From Bradyrhizobium campsiandrae (GTDB lineage Bacteria; Pseudomonadota; Alphaproteobacteria; Rhizobiales; Xanthobacteraceae), in the NCBI RefSeq assembly GCF_014529705.1, contig NZ_JAANIH010000035.1:1-64000 (forward strand): 64,000 nt of DNA, read 5' to 3'. Of this stretch, positions 8,962 to 17,843 are shown in pieces. A program made the translations under genes and the position numbers. How positions within the stretch are numbered: position 1 is the first letter of the stretch; each line of letters begins with the position of its first letter. The notes below the pieces were generated by a model. The model saw only the letters and a program-made list of their open reading frames with translations. It did no database searches and was not told where the DNA came from.

Positions 8962-9423
8962 ATGAAGGCAAAGCCAATTGTCCGCCGGCGCGGCGAAACC
9001 ACGGGAGTGATCCTGCGCGGTCAACCCATGGCCTTTCTGGTGACGGGGGAGGACACCCGTTACACCAGCATGTTCGATTGGACGATACCGGCCGGGTTCG
9101 CAACGGGCCGGCACGTTCATCGCGTGCAGGAAGAGACCTTTTACATGCTCGAAGGCGAGTGCGAGTGGCATGTCGCCGACGAGGTTGTCCGGGCCTCGCC
9201 GGGGACTTACCTGTTCATACCGCCCGGCGTTCCTCACAACATCACCAATGGCAGCGACAAGCCGGCGCGCGTCCTGATGACCGTCTCTCCGCCGGGTCAC
9301 GAGCATTATTTCGAGGAGTTGGCCAGGCTGACGGCCAGCGGAGCTCCCGACTCGAAAGCCATCAGCGAGTTGCGCGCCCGCTTCGATACTGACCAATTGT
9401 CGGCACTGACCACAAGAGCCTAG
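8962..9423 (+). CDS. Cupin-domain protein
   Basis: About 153 residues; the ATG at 8962 is preferred over 8950 because GGAGG at 8952-8956 is correctly spaced for it. A single cupin barrel: GRHVHRVQEETFYMLEGECE supplies the first metal-binding motif (H-x-H-x4-E), and GTYLFIPPGVPHNITNGS the second (P-G-x-x-H). These are small metal-dependent dioxygenases, isomerases or ligand-binding proteins; the substrate cannot be predicted. Its promoter region is shared with the divergent winged-helix gene. Confidence 0.82.
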   Translation: MKAKPIVRRRGETTGVILRGQPMAFLVTGEDTRYTSMFDWTIPAGFATGRHVHRVQEETFYMLEGECEWHVADEVVRASPGTYLFIPPGVPHNITNGSDKPARVLMTVSPPGHEHYFEELARLTASGAPDSKAISELRARFDTDQLSALTTRA

Positions 9424-9450
9424 ATCTGGGGTCGTGGGTTCGGCGCGAAG

Positions 9451-10635
9451 TTATTGCTGCGCTAGGCCTGTGAGATGTTCCACCAACCGATCGATCTCGG
9501 CTTCCGTGTTGTAGTAATGCGGAGAGGCTCGCACGATCACCGGCAACTTGCGAACATCCGCGTCGATACGGGTGCTCGACGGATGTGATGCGCCGATGGT
9601 GATGCCGGCCGCGGCGGCGCTATCGACGATCGCGTCCGCCTCGTAGCCATCCATCGTGAAGCTCACGATGGCACCGGGCATGCGGCCGAGATCGCGAATT
9701 GTGACGCCACGAACCGAGGCGAGGCCGCTGCGCAGGCGGTCCGCCAGCATCCTGCAGCGTTGCTCGATCGGGTCAAGGCCGATTGCGAGGGCATAGTCGA
9801 CCGCCACGCCTAGCCCGAGCCGGGCCGCGTAATTGTTCTCCCAGGTCTCGAACCGTCGTGCATCATCGCGCAGCTGATAATAGTTCCGCGCGACCCAGGG
9901 GGCCGCGAAATGGTCGATCATCGGCGGCTCGAGTTGTCGCAGCAGCGGCCGGCGGACATAGAGGAAACCCGTGCCGCGCGGCCCGCGCAGGAACTTGCGG
10001 CCCGTGGCCGAGAGCATGTCACAGCCGATCGCTTCGACATCGACCTGCATCTGGCCCACTGCCTGGCAGGCGTCGAGCAGATACGGAATGCCGTGCGCCC
10101 GGGCGATTCTGCCGATTGTCGCTGCGGGATTGACCAGCCCACCATTGGTTGGCACCCAGGTGATCGCGATCAGCTTCACGCGCTCATCGATCATGCGTTC
10201 GAGCGCATGAATGTCGAGCTCGCCACTGGCATCGCTGGGTACCACGTCAATGACCGCCCCCGTGCGTTTGGCGACCTGGAGGAACGCAACGTAATTGGCG
10301 GCGTATTCCGCCTCGGCCGTCAGGATCCGGTCGCCGGCGCGAAACGGCAGCGCATAGAACGCCATTTGCCAGGCGACGGTCGCGTTCTCCATGAGCGCGA
10401 TCTCGTCTGGCGCAGCATTCAACAAATTTGCGACCGACCGGTAGACCGCGTCGAGCCGGTCGGATTCGCGGTCCGCGGCAGCATAGCCGCCGATCTCGCT
10501 CTCCAGATCGATATGCTGCTTCATCGCCGCGACGACGGGCGTGGGCATCAGAGCCGCGCCGGCGTTGTGGAGATATACGAGCCGAGAGGCGGCCGGTGTG
10601 TCGGAGCGTATTCGGTCGATGTCGATCAAGCGCAT
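9451..10635 (-). CDS. Aminotransferase class V-fold PLP protein
   Basis: 394 residues from the ATG giving MRLIDIDRIRSD, with AGGGAG just upstream. Fold type I PLP enzyme of the class V (NifS/isopenicillin epimerase/EgtE-like) group: VYLHNAGAALMP, MENATVAWQMAFYALP, LLDACQAVGQMQVDVEAIGC for the PLP aspartate, and the Schiff-base lysine in SATGRKFLRGPRGTGFLYV. No partner genes for ergothioneine, selenium or iron-sulfur metabolism are beside it, so the substrate is open. It is convergent with the cupin gene. Confidence 0.83.
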   Translation of the reverse strand: MRLIDIDRIRSDTPAASRLVYLHNAGAALMPTPVVAAMKQHIDLESEIGGYAAADRESDRLDAVYRSVANLLNAAPDEIALMENATVAWQMAFYALPFRAGDRILTAEAEYAANYVAFLQVAKRTGAVIDVVPSDASGELDIHALERMIDERVKLIAITWVPTNGGLVNPAATIGRIARAHGIPYLLDACQAVGQMQVDVEAIGCDMLSATGRKFLRGPRGTGFLYVRRPLLRQLEPPMIDHFAAPWVARNYYQLRDDARRFETWENNYAARLGLGVAVDYALAIGLDPIEQRCRMLADRLRSGLASVRGVTIRDLGRMPGAIVSFTMDGYEADAIVDSAAAAGITIGASHPSSTRIDADVRKLPVIVRASPHYYNTEAEIDRLVEHLTGLAQQ

Positions 10636-10715
10636 CTCTCCCTGGCGCGGTCCCCTGCATTGAGCGAATGCGCAGAGCAAGGCAAGTAACACCGCGGCCG
10701 CGACCGCGTTCCACC

Positions 10716-11279
10716 TCAGATGCAGAGGCCAAGCAGCTTGATGTGACAGTTGCTCGATTTTGGCTTGCTGGCAGGAGCGGTCTCGCGCTTCACGGCGACC
10801 AGCGGCTCCTCGTCATTCTTGCGTTTGCCCTTGCCCGGCTTCGGCTCGTAATCGCCGGCAATCACCATGGCCCAATAGGTGCGCTTGCCGCTGGCATTCT
10901 TCGCGCTCGCGATGCCGACGCGGGAGGCGTTGTGCAGCAAGAGATTCTTGCGGTGCCCGGACGAGTCGATCCACTGTCCGAGCGTCTTCTCGAAATTGTC
11001 GTAGCCATAGGCGATGTTCTCGGCCGCGCGGCCCGCGCCTGACGGTGCGACGCGTTTGGTGAACGGGCCGAGGGCATCGTGACTGAGGTCGTCTTTCGCC
11101 GCCATCGCGCGCGCCTGGTCCATGGCGATGCGGTCCAGAGTTGCGTCGCGCACGACGCGGCCCTCACCATGCTTGAGGCGGAAGCCGGAGATTTGTTCGG
11201 CGGGGGATTCCGCGGCCGTCGCAGGCGCCGCTGCCAGCAGCGCGAGAGCTGCGATCAGCAGGGCCGCGCGGCGTCTCAT
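10716..11279 (-). CDS. CAP (SCP/PR1) domain secreted protein
   Basis: 187 residues from MRRRAALLIAALALLAAAPATAAES, a clear Sec signal with an A-x-A cleavage site. The mature part is a CAP domain: AEQISGFRLKHGEGRVVRD, DDLSHDALGPF, AAENIAYGYDNFEKTLGQW and HRKNLLLHNASRVGIASA keep the His and Glu positions of the cavity. Bacterial CAP proteins are extracytoplasmic and mostly of unknown function. Confidence 0.85.
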   Translation of the reverse strand: MRRRAALLIAALALLAAAPATAAESPAEQISGFRLKHGEGRVVRDATLDRIAMDQARAMAAKDDLSHDALGPFTKRVAPSGAGRAAENIAYGYDNFEKTLGQWIDSSGHRKNLLLHNASRVGIASAKNASGKRTYWAMVIAGDYEPKPGKGKRKNDEEPLVAVKRETAPASKPKSSNCHIKLLGLCI

Positions 11280-11372
11280 GGTCCCCCAGCTCGTCATTGG
11301 TCCCCAAGTCAGCGTGATCTCGGCTTCTCCCCCGGCATTGTGGACGCTTCAAGGCGGAGGCTGCCCCGGTGT

Positions 11373-12467
11373 TTAACCGGTCGGCAGGTCCGCCTCGAAG
11401 TTGAAGCGATCGCGCAGGTTCTTGCGCTGCTCCAGGATGTCCTTGAGGAAGGCCCGGTCCTGGTCGTTCTTCATCATCGGCTCGATCAGGTCGAGCTGGT
11501 TCATTGCGACCAATTGCAGGATCTCGGTGCGCGGCTTGCCGCCGGCATCGCGCGGCAGGGCGTGGACCACCTGAATATGTTCCGGCGGCTTCGGCCCTTT
11601 GGCGACCGTGAGTGCGTTGCGGAGTTGGCTCTCGAGCGCAGCCTGATCGGCCTCCACGAACGCATAGAGCCCGACGCCGGAGCGGCGGTCGGCAAAGGCG
11701 ACGATCGCGGTGTCACGTACCCCTGGGTTTTGGCGGATCAGTGCGGCCAGCACCGGCGCGTCGTTGACGAGACGGCGGCCGCCGCCCTCGCGGTCGGTGA
11801 AGTTGAACAGGCCGCGGGTGATCGCGCGGTAGACCTTCTTGCCGGTGGCAAGCCAGAGGCTCGCGGCGAAGGACTTCTTGGCCAGGATCCTTCGCTCGCG
11901 CGGCGTCAGCGCCTCGGGCGCGTAGGAGCGCTTGTGCTTGAGCAGATGCCGCAGGTCTTCGTAGGCGAGGATGCGATAGAGCCGGCCGCGCCTGCGGAAG
12001 CAGGCGGCGAGCTGGAAGTCAGTGACGTAGGCGCGCCCGTCGCGGCCGACCAGCCAGTTCTGCTCCTTGGCGAGATCGTTGTGACAGATGCCGGCGCGGC
12101 GCAGCCGGCGCAGCACGGCCTTGGCCGAGCGGAAATAAGCGAGGTCGCCATGCGGCTTGGCCAGATGCAGCGCGACGCCGTCGACGAAGCCGCGCACCAG
12201 CGCGCGTCGGCCGGCCCACAGCAGTTCGGGGCCGACATCGAGGTCCTTGGCGAGTGCCAGTGCACGTTTCTCGCGCGCGAACAGGTGACGCGCGAGCGGG
12301 AACGACCACCACGGCACTTCATCGAGCCGGCGCAGCACGGCGTCGACCTCGCCGCCGTCGCCGCGAAAACGGCCACGCTCGACGGTCGAGAACACGTCGC
12401 GCTTGAGCAGCACGCCCTCGGTCCAGCGCGCCGAGAGCATCGCGGCGTCATCTTTCGGGAGACTCAT
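11373..12467 (-). CDS. Kinase-like protein fused to an acyl-CoA-synthetase C-terminal-type domain
   Basis: 364 residues in two parts. About 1-225 resembles RIO/Kdo-type atypical kinases: FAREKRALALAKDL, the catalytic loop ICHNDLAKEQNWLV (H-N-D with the downstream N) and a metal loop VTDFQLA in place of DFG, then LAYEDLRHLLKHKRSY. About 235-345 resembles the small C-terminal domain of ANL enzymes (acyl-CoA synthetases): PGVRDTAIVAFADRRSGVGL and VVHALPRDAGGKPRTEIL, which keeps the lysine of the PRTxxGK signature. No large ANL domain is present. It is 7 bp downstream of trmFO and probably cotranscribed. What it phosphorylates is unknown. Confidence 0.7.
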   Translation of the reverse strand: MSLPKDDAAMLSARWTEGVLLKRDVFSTVERGRFRGDGGEVDAVLRRLDEVPWWSFPLARHLFAREKRALALAKDLDVGPELLWAGRRALVRGFVDGVALHLAKPHGDLAYFRSAKAVLRRLRRAGICHNDLAKEQNWLVGRDGRAYVTDFQLAACFRRRGRLYRILAYEDLRHLLKHKRSYAPEALTPRERRILAKKSFAASLWLATGKKVYRAITRGLFNFTDREGGGRRLVNDAPVLAALIRQNPGVRDTAIVAFADRRSGVGLYAFVEADQAALESQLRNALTVAKGPKPPEHIQVVHALPRDAGGKPRTEILQLVAMNQLDLIEPMMKNDQDRAFLKDILEQRKNLRDRFNFEADLPTG

Positions 12468-12474
12468 CGATATC

Positions 12475-13902
12475 TCACGCGGCAGCGGCGATGCGCAAAT
12501 GATCGGCGATCCAGCGATCGAGATCGGCGAGCGCCAAAGCGCTCATCGCCTGTTTCTTGGCCACCGTCTTCTCGTTACCGCGCAGGCGCGTGCCGTCGGG
12601 CTTCTTCGTCGGCGGGTTTGCAAGCGGCGGGAACAGGCCGAAATTGATGTTCATCGGCTGGAACGAGCGCGTGCCCGGCTCGATGGTCTCGATGTGGCCG
12701 CCAGTGATATGGCCCAGCAGCGACCCGAGCGCCGTCGTGGCCGGCGGGCTCGCAATCTGCTCGCCACGCGCATCGGCCGCCGCGTAGAGGCCGGCGATCA
12801 GGCCGACGCTGGCCGATTCCACATAGCCTTCGCAGCCGGTCATCTGGCCGGCAAAGCGCAGCCGCGGCTGCGCGCGCAGGCGCAACTGGCCGTCGAGCAG
12901 CTTCGGCGAGTTGAGGAAGGTGTTGCGATGCAGGCCGCCGAGGCGGGCGAACTCCGCTTTCTCCAGCCCCGGAATGGTGCGGAAAATGCGCTGCTGCTCG
13001 CCGTATTTCAGCTTCGTCTGGAAGCCGACGATGTTGTAGAGCGTGCCAAGCTTGTTGTCCTGGCGCAGCTGTACGATCGCGTAGGCCTTCGTCGCGGGAT
13101 CGTGCGGATTGGTGAGGCCGACCGGCTTCATCGGGCCGTGACGCAGCGTCTCGGGACCGCGCTCCGCCATCACCTCGATCGGCAGGCAGCCGTCGAAATA
13201 GGGTGTGTTGGTCTCCCACTGCTTGAACTCGGTCTTCTCGCCCGCGATCAGGGCTGCGACAAAGCCGTCATACTGCTCCTTGGTCATGGGGCAGTTGATA
13301 TAGTCGGCGCCATTGCCGCCGGGGCCGACCTTGTCGTAGCGCGACTGGAACCAGGCCACCGACATGTCGATGGACTCACGGTGCACGATCGGCGCGATCG
13401 CGTCGAAGAAGGCGAGCGCGTTCTCGTCGGTGAGTTCGCGGATGGCGTCAGCCAGCGGGGCGGAGGTGAGGGGGCCGGTCGCAACGATGACGTTGTCCCA
13501 ATCCGCCGGCGGCAGGCCCTTGATCTCGCCGCGGGCAATCTCGATCAGCGGATGGTCGTTCAACGCCTTGGTGACGGCCGCGGAGAAGCCCTCACGGTCG
13601 ACCGCCAGCGCACCGCCGGCAGGCACCTGGTTGGCGTCTGCTGCGCGCATGATCAGCGAGTCGAGGCGGCGCATCTCGGCGTGCAGCAGGCCGACGGCGT
13701 TGTTGGCGGCATCGTCCGAACGGAACGAGTTGGAGCAGACGAGCTCGGCGAGCCCGTCGGTGCGGTGGGCCTCGGTCATGCGCTCCGGCCGCATCTCGTG
13801 CAGCACCACGGGCACGCCTGATTTGGCGACCTGCCAGGCGGCTTCGGAACCGGCAAGGCCGGCACCGATGACGTGCACGGTGTTGGATAGGGGTCCTGTC
13901 AT
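12475..13902 (-). CDS. trmFO: Methylenetetrahydrofolate-tRNA-(uracil-5-)-methyltransferase TrmFO
   Basis: 475 residues. N-terminal FAD-binding motif VIGAGLAGSEAAWQVAKSG, then TrmFO signatures VLHEMRPERMTEAHRTDGLAELVCSNS (quoted in part), GLLHAEMRRLDS and CEGYVESASVGLIAGLYAA. The enzyme forms ribothymidine at position 54 of tRNA using methylene-THF and FADH2; alphaproteobacteria have it instead of SAM-dependent TrmA. Full length and all major motifs intact. Confidence 0.96.
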   Translation of the reverse strand: MTGPLSNTVHVIGAGLAGSEAAWQVAKSGVPVVLHEMRPERMTEAHRTDGLAELVCSNSFRSDDAANNAVGLLHAEMRRLDSLIMRAADANQVPAGGALAVDREGFSAAVTKALNDHPLIEIARGEIKGLPPADWDNVIVATGPLTSAPLADAIRELTDENALAFFDAIAPIVHRESIDMSVAWFQSRYDKVGPGGNGADYINCPMTKEQYDGFVAALIAGEKTEFKQWETNTPYFDGCLPIEVMAERGPETLRHGPMKPVGLTNPHDPATKAYAIVQLRQDNKLGTLYNIVGFQTKLKYGEQQRIFRTIPGLEKAEFARLGGLHRNTFLNSPKLLDGQLRLRAQPRLRFAGQMTGCEGYVESASVGLIAGLYAAADARGEQIASPPATTALGSLLGHITGGHIETIEPGTRSFQPMNINFGLFPPLANPPTKKPDGTRLRGNEKTVAKKQAMSALALADLDRWIADHLRIAAAA

Positions 13903-14029
13903 GGGGCGGACAGGTAGCGCTTTTCAGCGGCGAGTGGAATCGTGGAGATCGAGTTTTCTGCCATCACAAACGACAGCGCCCGCGCGAGGCGGGCGTTATC
14001 GGTTCGTCCGATAAAAGGGCTGAAGGGTA

Positions 14030-14182
14030 TCAGCCCTGATACTGACCGGCGGCAACGCGCGGGATGTCCGAGCGATCGAGGCCGATGTCGGCCAGTTCGC
14101 GATCGCTGAGCTGGGACAGCTCGGCAACATTGCGCTGATAGTCCCGGAAAGCCTGGATCATGCGGATGAGCGAGAGCAGCAT
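14030..14182 (-). CDS. DUF1127 small protein
   Basis: 50 residues, MLLSLIRMIQAFRDYQRN then LSQLSDRELADIGLDRSDI, the DUF1127 (YjiS-like) arginine-rich signature. AGGAG is well placed upstream of the ATG. Small DUF1127 proteins are widespread in alphaproteobacteria; some affect phosphate or carbon metabolism and RNA turnover, but no single function can be assigned. Confidence 0.8.
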   Translation of the reverse strand: MLLSLIRMIQAFRDYQRNVAELSQLSDRELADIGLDRSDIPRVAAGQYQG

Positions 14183-14833
14183 TGGTAGTCTCCTGTAGTT
14201 CGATTCAGCCCTTGCCCGGGCCTCATCGTTGAAATGAATATAGGTGAGAGTGGTGCAGTGCGAAAGTTCCGATGTTGCGATGCAGCTAAGCGGAGAGCGC
14301 ATGGCATTGGTAAGGGACGATTAACCCGATGGCACTCCCGCCCAATCGCCAGGCAAAAATGCCCGTAAAGTGCTATAAACGTCCGTGAAATCACGGGTTT
14401 ACCAAGCAATTCACAGTTCCGATTGTTCGGAAATAAGTTGCATTTCCGTGATCAGCAAGTGACTTGGCTAGCTTGTAAGCCCAAGTCCGGCATGCGTGAT
14501 TCGCATAAATCGTCTTTTAGAGATATGAATTTATATTCACTTATTGAGGGAGGCATGGGGAGCCGGCTGGCTGAGCCTTCGTGATCTCCTGCGCGGTTGG
14601 TCTCGGCAGCAGAGCCCCATGATGCGCTGCACACACGCCGAGCGTGTAGAGGTAGATTACAAAGTTGTAATGAAAATCAGAAATTGCGCATGCGGCTCTG
14701 CGCATCGCGCAACATCACGCAATTCTCGCAGGGAATTTATTGCGGCAAGTTGCCGCGTAGGCAGCAAAATCATGTCGCAGATTCCGGCAATTTCGCCGGT
14801 TCTGTCCAAAAAAATGAGAAGGAAAGTAACATC
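14183..14833. other. 650-bp AT-richer intergenic region
   Basis: Divergent promoter region between the DUF1127 gene and the small exported protein at 14834. Base composition is clearly more AT-rich than the surroundings. I see no convincing gene. A perfect palindrome, GCGGCAA-g-TTGCCGC, lies at 14742-14756, about 80 bp before the right-hand ATG, and could be an operator. Confidence 0.5.
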
Positions 14834-15097
14834 ATGACGAAGTTACTCGGGGTTATCGCAATTGCTGCCGTAGCGTTCGCCGTCGCGCCGGTTCAGGCCG
14901 CCAAGCATGCCATGGGCGGCTGCAGCTCGGGCAATCTGGAGAAGACGGAGACCGCGATCGAGGCGATGCCCGACGGCGACGGCAAGGCGGTCGCGCAGAA
15001 GGAAATTGCATCCGCACAGGACTCACTTCTCAACGGCAAGATGGGTGCGTGCGGCATGCACCTGAACAAGGCGATGCACGCCACCATGGGCAAGTAA
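14834..15097 (+). CDS. Small exported hypothetical protein
   Basis: 87 residues. Signal peptide MTKLLGVIAIAAVAFAVAPVQA with cleavage after VQA, then a short mature helix-rich chain with two Cys (GGCSSGN and MGACGMHLNKAMHATMGK). AAGGA precedes the ATG by eight bases. Followed by a clear terminator, so it is monocistronic. I recognise no characterised family; the product is probably periplasmic. Confidence 0.72.
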   Translation: MTKLLGVIAIAAVAFAVAPVQAAKHAMGGCSSGNLEKTETAIEAMPDGDGKAVAQKEIASAQDSLLNGKMGACGMHLNKAMHATMGK

Positions 15098-15123
15098 GCG
15101 GGTAGGTCAACGCAATCCAAGAG

Positions 15124-15157
15124 AGGGCCGGTCGCAAGGCGATCGGCCCTACGCATT
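15124..15157 (+). terminator. Intrinsic terminator after the small exported protein
   Basis: AGGGCCG at 15124-15130 and CGGCCCT at 15144-15150, extended inward by five more pairs including one G-T, make a 12-bp stem with an AAG loop, followed by ACGCATTTTG. Confidence 0.75.
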
Positions 15158-15174
15158 TTGTCTTTGCGCGCGTC

Positions 15175-15999
15175 TTAAGGGGCGTGCGCGAGCTGGGTGG
15201 CAAAATAGGCCACTGTCTTGGAATAGACCTCGCTCTTGTTCCACTGCTGGAGCACAGCGAAATTCGGACTCCCTGGCTGCCAATCCTTACCCTTCTGCCA
15301 GCCATAGCCAGCGAGATAGTTGGCGGTGGAGGCGAGCACATCGGGCGCGTTGTGCAACAGGTCGCGCTTGCCGTTGCCGTCGAAATCAACGGCGTATTTC
15401 ATCCATGACGACGGCATGAACTGGGTTTGGCCGAGCTCGCCGGCCCAGGCGCCTTTCATGTCCGCGGGCGCGAGATCGCCGCGCTGGACGATGCGTAGCG
15501 CATCCATCAGCTCGCCACGAAACTGCTCGGCGCGCCTGCAATCATAGGCAAGGGTCGCGAGCGAGCGGATCGTCGCGAACTTGCCGGTATTGACACCGAA
15601 ATCGGTTTCAAGACCCCAGATCGCCACCAGGACCTCGCCCGGCACGCCATAGGTCTGCTCGATGCGCGACAGCACCGATCCGTATTGCTTCATCATGTTG
15701 GAGCCGCGCGTCATCCGGGGCGGCACCATGCGACCTGAAAACTCTTCAAAGGTCTGATTGAAGACCTTCTGCGACTTGTCACGGTTGAGCACGCTCTGAT
15801 CCAGCGTTACGCCGGCAAGTCCGGCGCTGATGGCTTGCTGCGAGATGCCCTTGGCTGCAGCCTCAGTCTTGAAGTCGGCGAGCCAGGCGTCGAAATTGCC
15901 GGAGCCGCAGGCGACCGCGGCTAAAGCGGGCTCGACGGATAGGATTGACACTGAGAGGGCAAGGGCTGCGAGAGCGAGACGAGAAATCGTCAGGGTCAT
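15175..15999 (-). CDS. Lytic murein transglycosylase, MltB/SLT family 2
   Basis: 274 residues from MTLTISRLALAALALSVS, a signal peptide ending near ALA. SLT-2 features: FDAWLADFKTEAAAKGISQQ, RMVPPRMTRGSNMMKQYGS, the catalytic glutamate in IWGLETDFGVNTGKF, and GELGQTQFMPSSWMKYAVDF. It cleaves peptidoglycan glycan strands in the periplasm forming 1,6-anhydromuramic acid. There is no lipobox, so it is soluble rather than lipid-anchored like E. coli MltB. Confidence 0.92.
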   Translation of the reverse strand: MTLTISRLALAALALSVSILSVEPALAAVACGSGNFDAWLADFKTEAAAKGISQQAISAGLAGVTLDQSVLNRDKSQKVFNQTFEEFSGRMVPPRMTRGSNMMKQYGSVLSRIEQTYGVPGEVLVAIWGLETDFGVNTGKFATIRSLATLAYDCRRAEQFRGELMDALRIVQRGDLAPADMKGAWAGELGQTQFMPSSWMKYAVDFDGNGKRDLLHNAPDVLASTANYLAGYGWQKGKDWQPGSPNFAVLQQWNKSEVYSKTVAYFATQLAHAP

Positions 16000-16083
16000 C
16001 AGAGGTAATTGATTCCGTGAAGGGACATGACCGGCGGCGGCAATGTCTGATGTAACCGCGGCCAAAGCAAGGCGTATGGCAGC

Positions 16084-16118
16084 AGCCGATCCTATCCGGG
16101 CCGCGGAGCGGATCGGCT
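16084..16118 (-). terminator. Possible terminator hairpin after the DUF2189 gene
   Basis: AGCCGATCC at 16084-16092 pairs perfectly with GGATCGGCT at 16110-16118, with a second inner CCG/CGG pair. It lies just downstream of the gene ending at 16147. No T-run follows, so it may be a Rho-assisted end or a structured 3' UTR. Confidence 0.4.
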
Positions 16119-16146
16119 GTGAGGCGATCGTCAGGCGCCGCCAATC

Positions 16147-17049
16147 CTATTGCCGATTCCGCCACGGAAACAGATTGGCGGGGAAATCGGCGGCAGGCTT
16201 GCGCGGACGCTGCGGCGGAGGCGGTACCGGCCGGGCGCCGGGTTCGGACACGATGACCCTTCGATAGAGATGCCAGGTGGCGTGGCCGAGCAGCGGGATG
16301 ACGACGGCGAGCCCGAGGAACGCGGGGATCGTGCCGAGCGCCAGCAGCACTGCCACGATCAGGCCCCAGGCTGCCATCGGCACCGGGTTCTTGGCGACGA
16401 TGCGAAGCGAGGTGACCATCGCCTCCAGCGCGCCGGCATGGCGGTCGAGCATCAGCGGAAACGAGACGGCGCTGATGCAGAGGGCAGCCAGCGCGAACAG
16501 GAAACCCGTGCCGCAGCCGACCACGATCAGCCACCAGCCCTGTGAGGTCGTCAGCACGCGCGTCACGAAATCCGAGATTCCGCTCACGCCTTCATAGCCG
16601 AACGCCGCCACATAGATCGCCTGCGCGGTCGCGACCCAGGTCACGAACAATGCAAGCAGCAGAGTGCCGAGGCCGACCATGGCGCCGAAGGAGGGCGAGC
16701 GCAGCACATCCAGGGCGTCCCAGGCGCTGGCTTCCTCATAGCGTTCGCGGCGGCTCGACAGCTCATAGAGGCCGAGTGCGGCGAACGGACCGATCAGGGC
16801 GAAGCCAGCGGCGAGTGGAAACAGCAGAGGTATGACTGAATAGCCCATCGCGACGCGTGCGATTACGAGGCCCAGCACCGGATAGATCACGCAGAGAATG
16901 ATGGCGTGGCTCGGAACCGCCTTGAAATCGTCCCAGCCGCGCTTGAGCGCCTCATGGAGGTCGGAGAGTTCTATGGTTCGGATCACCGGTCCAGCCGCGT
17001 CTGCGGTCTGGGCCATCGTGGGCACATTGCCCTGATAGAGTGTGGCCAT
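16147..17049 (-). CDS. DUF2189 integral membrane protein
   Basis: 300 residues from MATLYQGNVPTMAQTADA. A short cytoplasmic N-terminus with IRTIELSDLHEALKRGWDDF is followed by about six hydrophobic segments (for example AIILCVIYPVLGLVIARVA and WWLIVVGCGTGFLFALAALC) and a proline/arginine-rich tail. This is the DUF2189 family, conserved in alphaproteobacteria, function unknown; it often occurs near cytochrome oxidase genes, but not here. Confidence 0.82.
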   Translation of the reverse strand: MATLYQGNVPTMAQTADAAGPVIRTIELSDLHEALKRGWDDFKAVPSHAIILCVIYPVLGLVIARVAMGYSVIPLLFPLAAGFALIGPFAALGLYELSSRRERYEEASAWDALDVLRSPSFGAMVGLGTLLLALFVTWVATAQAIYVAAFGYEGVSGISDFVTRVLTTSQGWWLIVVGCGTGFLFALAALCISAVSFPLMLDRHAGALEAMVTSLRIVAKNPVPMAAWGLIVAVLLALGTIPAFLGLAVVIPLLGHATWHLYRRVIVSEPGARPVPPPPQRPRKPAADFPANLFPWRNRQ

Positions 17050-17372
17050 GGTCGGCTTGCTCCCTTGCCATGCAGCCGAGCTTGGCGCCAGCAACGGCGC
17101 AATCGGCCGCTTTTTTAGGTTTCGCGAGTCCAACCAGACGCGAATTCCGGGTGGCATCGCGAACTGAAAGCGAAGCCTACGCCGATTTCCGAGTCCTGTC
17201 CCTCACGCTTGGGTGAGATTCGATGCCGCAGTGCAACCTCGATGACGTCATTCGGTCGTCATTTCGCCGCAGATAAGCTCATGCTGCTTGCGGGTCGCGC
17301 GTACAGCGCAGGCGCAATGCGGAAACTTCATTTATAAGGGTCCTCCAACAGGATCCTTTTCGGGGAGCAGAC
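17050..17372. other. Divergent intergenic region with a leader hairpin
   Basis: No gene seen. GGGTCCT (17338-17344) and AGGATCC (17350-17356) form a 7-bp stem with one G-T pair, followed by TTTT, ending five bases before the GGGGAG ribosome binding site of the DUF3597 gene. That is a terminator-like hairpin inside a 5' untranslated region. Confidence 0.5.
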
Positions 17373-17786
17373 ATGAGCATTTTCGGGAAAATCATGGGCG
17401 CAATCTTCGGCAGCCATGCGGCTTCCGCTGCGCCCGCCGGTGGCGCACCCGCGGGCAGCGCCCCTGCAGAGGCCGCGCCGGGCGGATCGGCGCCAGCGTC
17501 CGCACCTGCGGCCGCACCGGCAGCGACCGTCGATGTTGCTGCGATCGTCGACAAGGCGGCCGCCGCCCACAAGGGCGAGAGGCTCGAATGGCGCACGTCG
17601 ATCGTCGATCTCATGAAGGCGCTCGACGTCGATTCCAGCCTTGCTGCGCGCAAGGACCTTGCCAAGGAGCTCGGCTACACCGGTGACACCAACGACTCCG
17701 CCAGCATGAATGTCTGGCTGCACAAGCAGGTGATGTCCAAGCTCGCCGCCAATGGCGGCAAGCTGCCGCCTGAAATCAAGCACTGA
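17373..17786 (+). CDS. DUF3597 protein
   Basis: 137 residues. MSIFGKIMGAIFGS is followed by an Ala/Pro/Gly-rich linker (about 15-50), then the DUF3597 domain: VDVAAIVDKAAAAHKGERLEWR, SIVDLMKALDVDSSLAARK and DTNDSASMNVWLHKQVMSK. The domain looks LysM/helix-like and its role is unknown. GGGGAG precedes the ATG. The linker's length varies between homologues and is probably flexible. Confidence 0.82.
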   Translation: MSIFGKIMGAIFGSHAASAAPAGGAPAGSAPAEAAPGGSAPASAPAAAPAATVDVAAIVDKAAAAHKGERLEWRTSIVDLMKALDVDSSLAARKDLAKELGYTGDTNDSASMNVWLHKQVMSKLAANGGKLPPEIKH

Positions 17787-17843
17787 TCGACGGCTCGGTC
17801 GATGGATGCCTGGGGGCCCGCGTTGGAGCGGGCCCTTTTGCAT

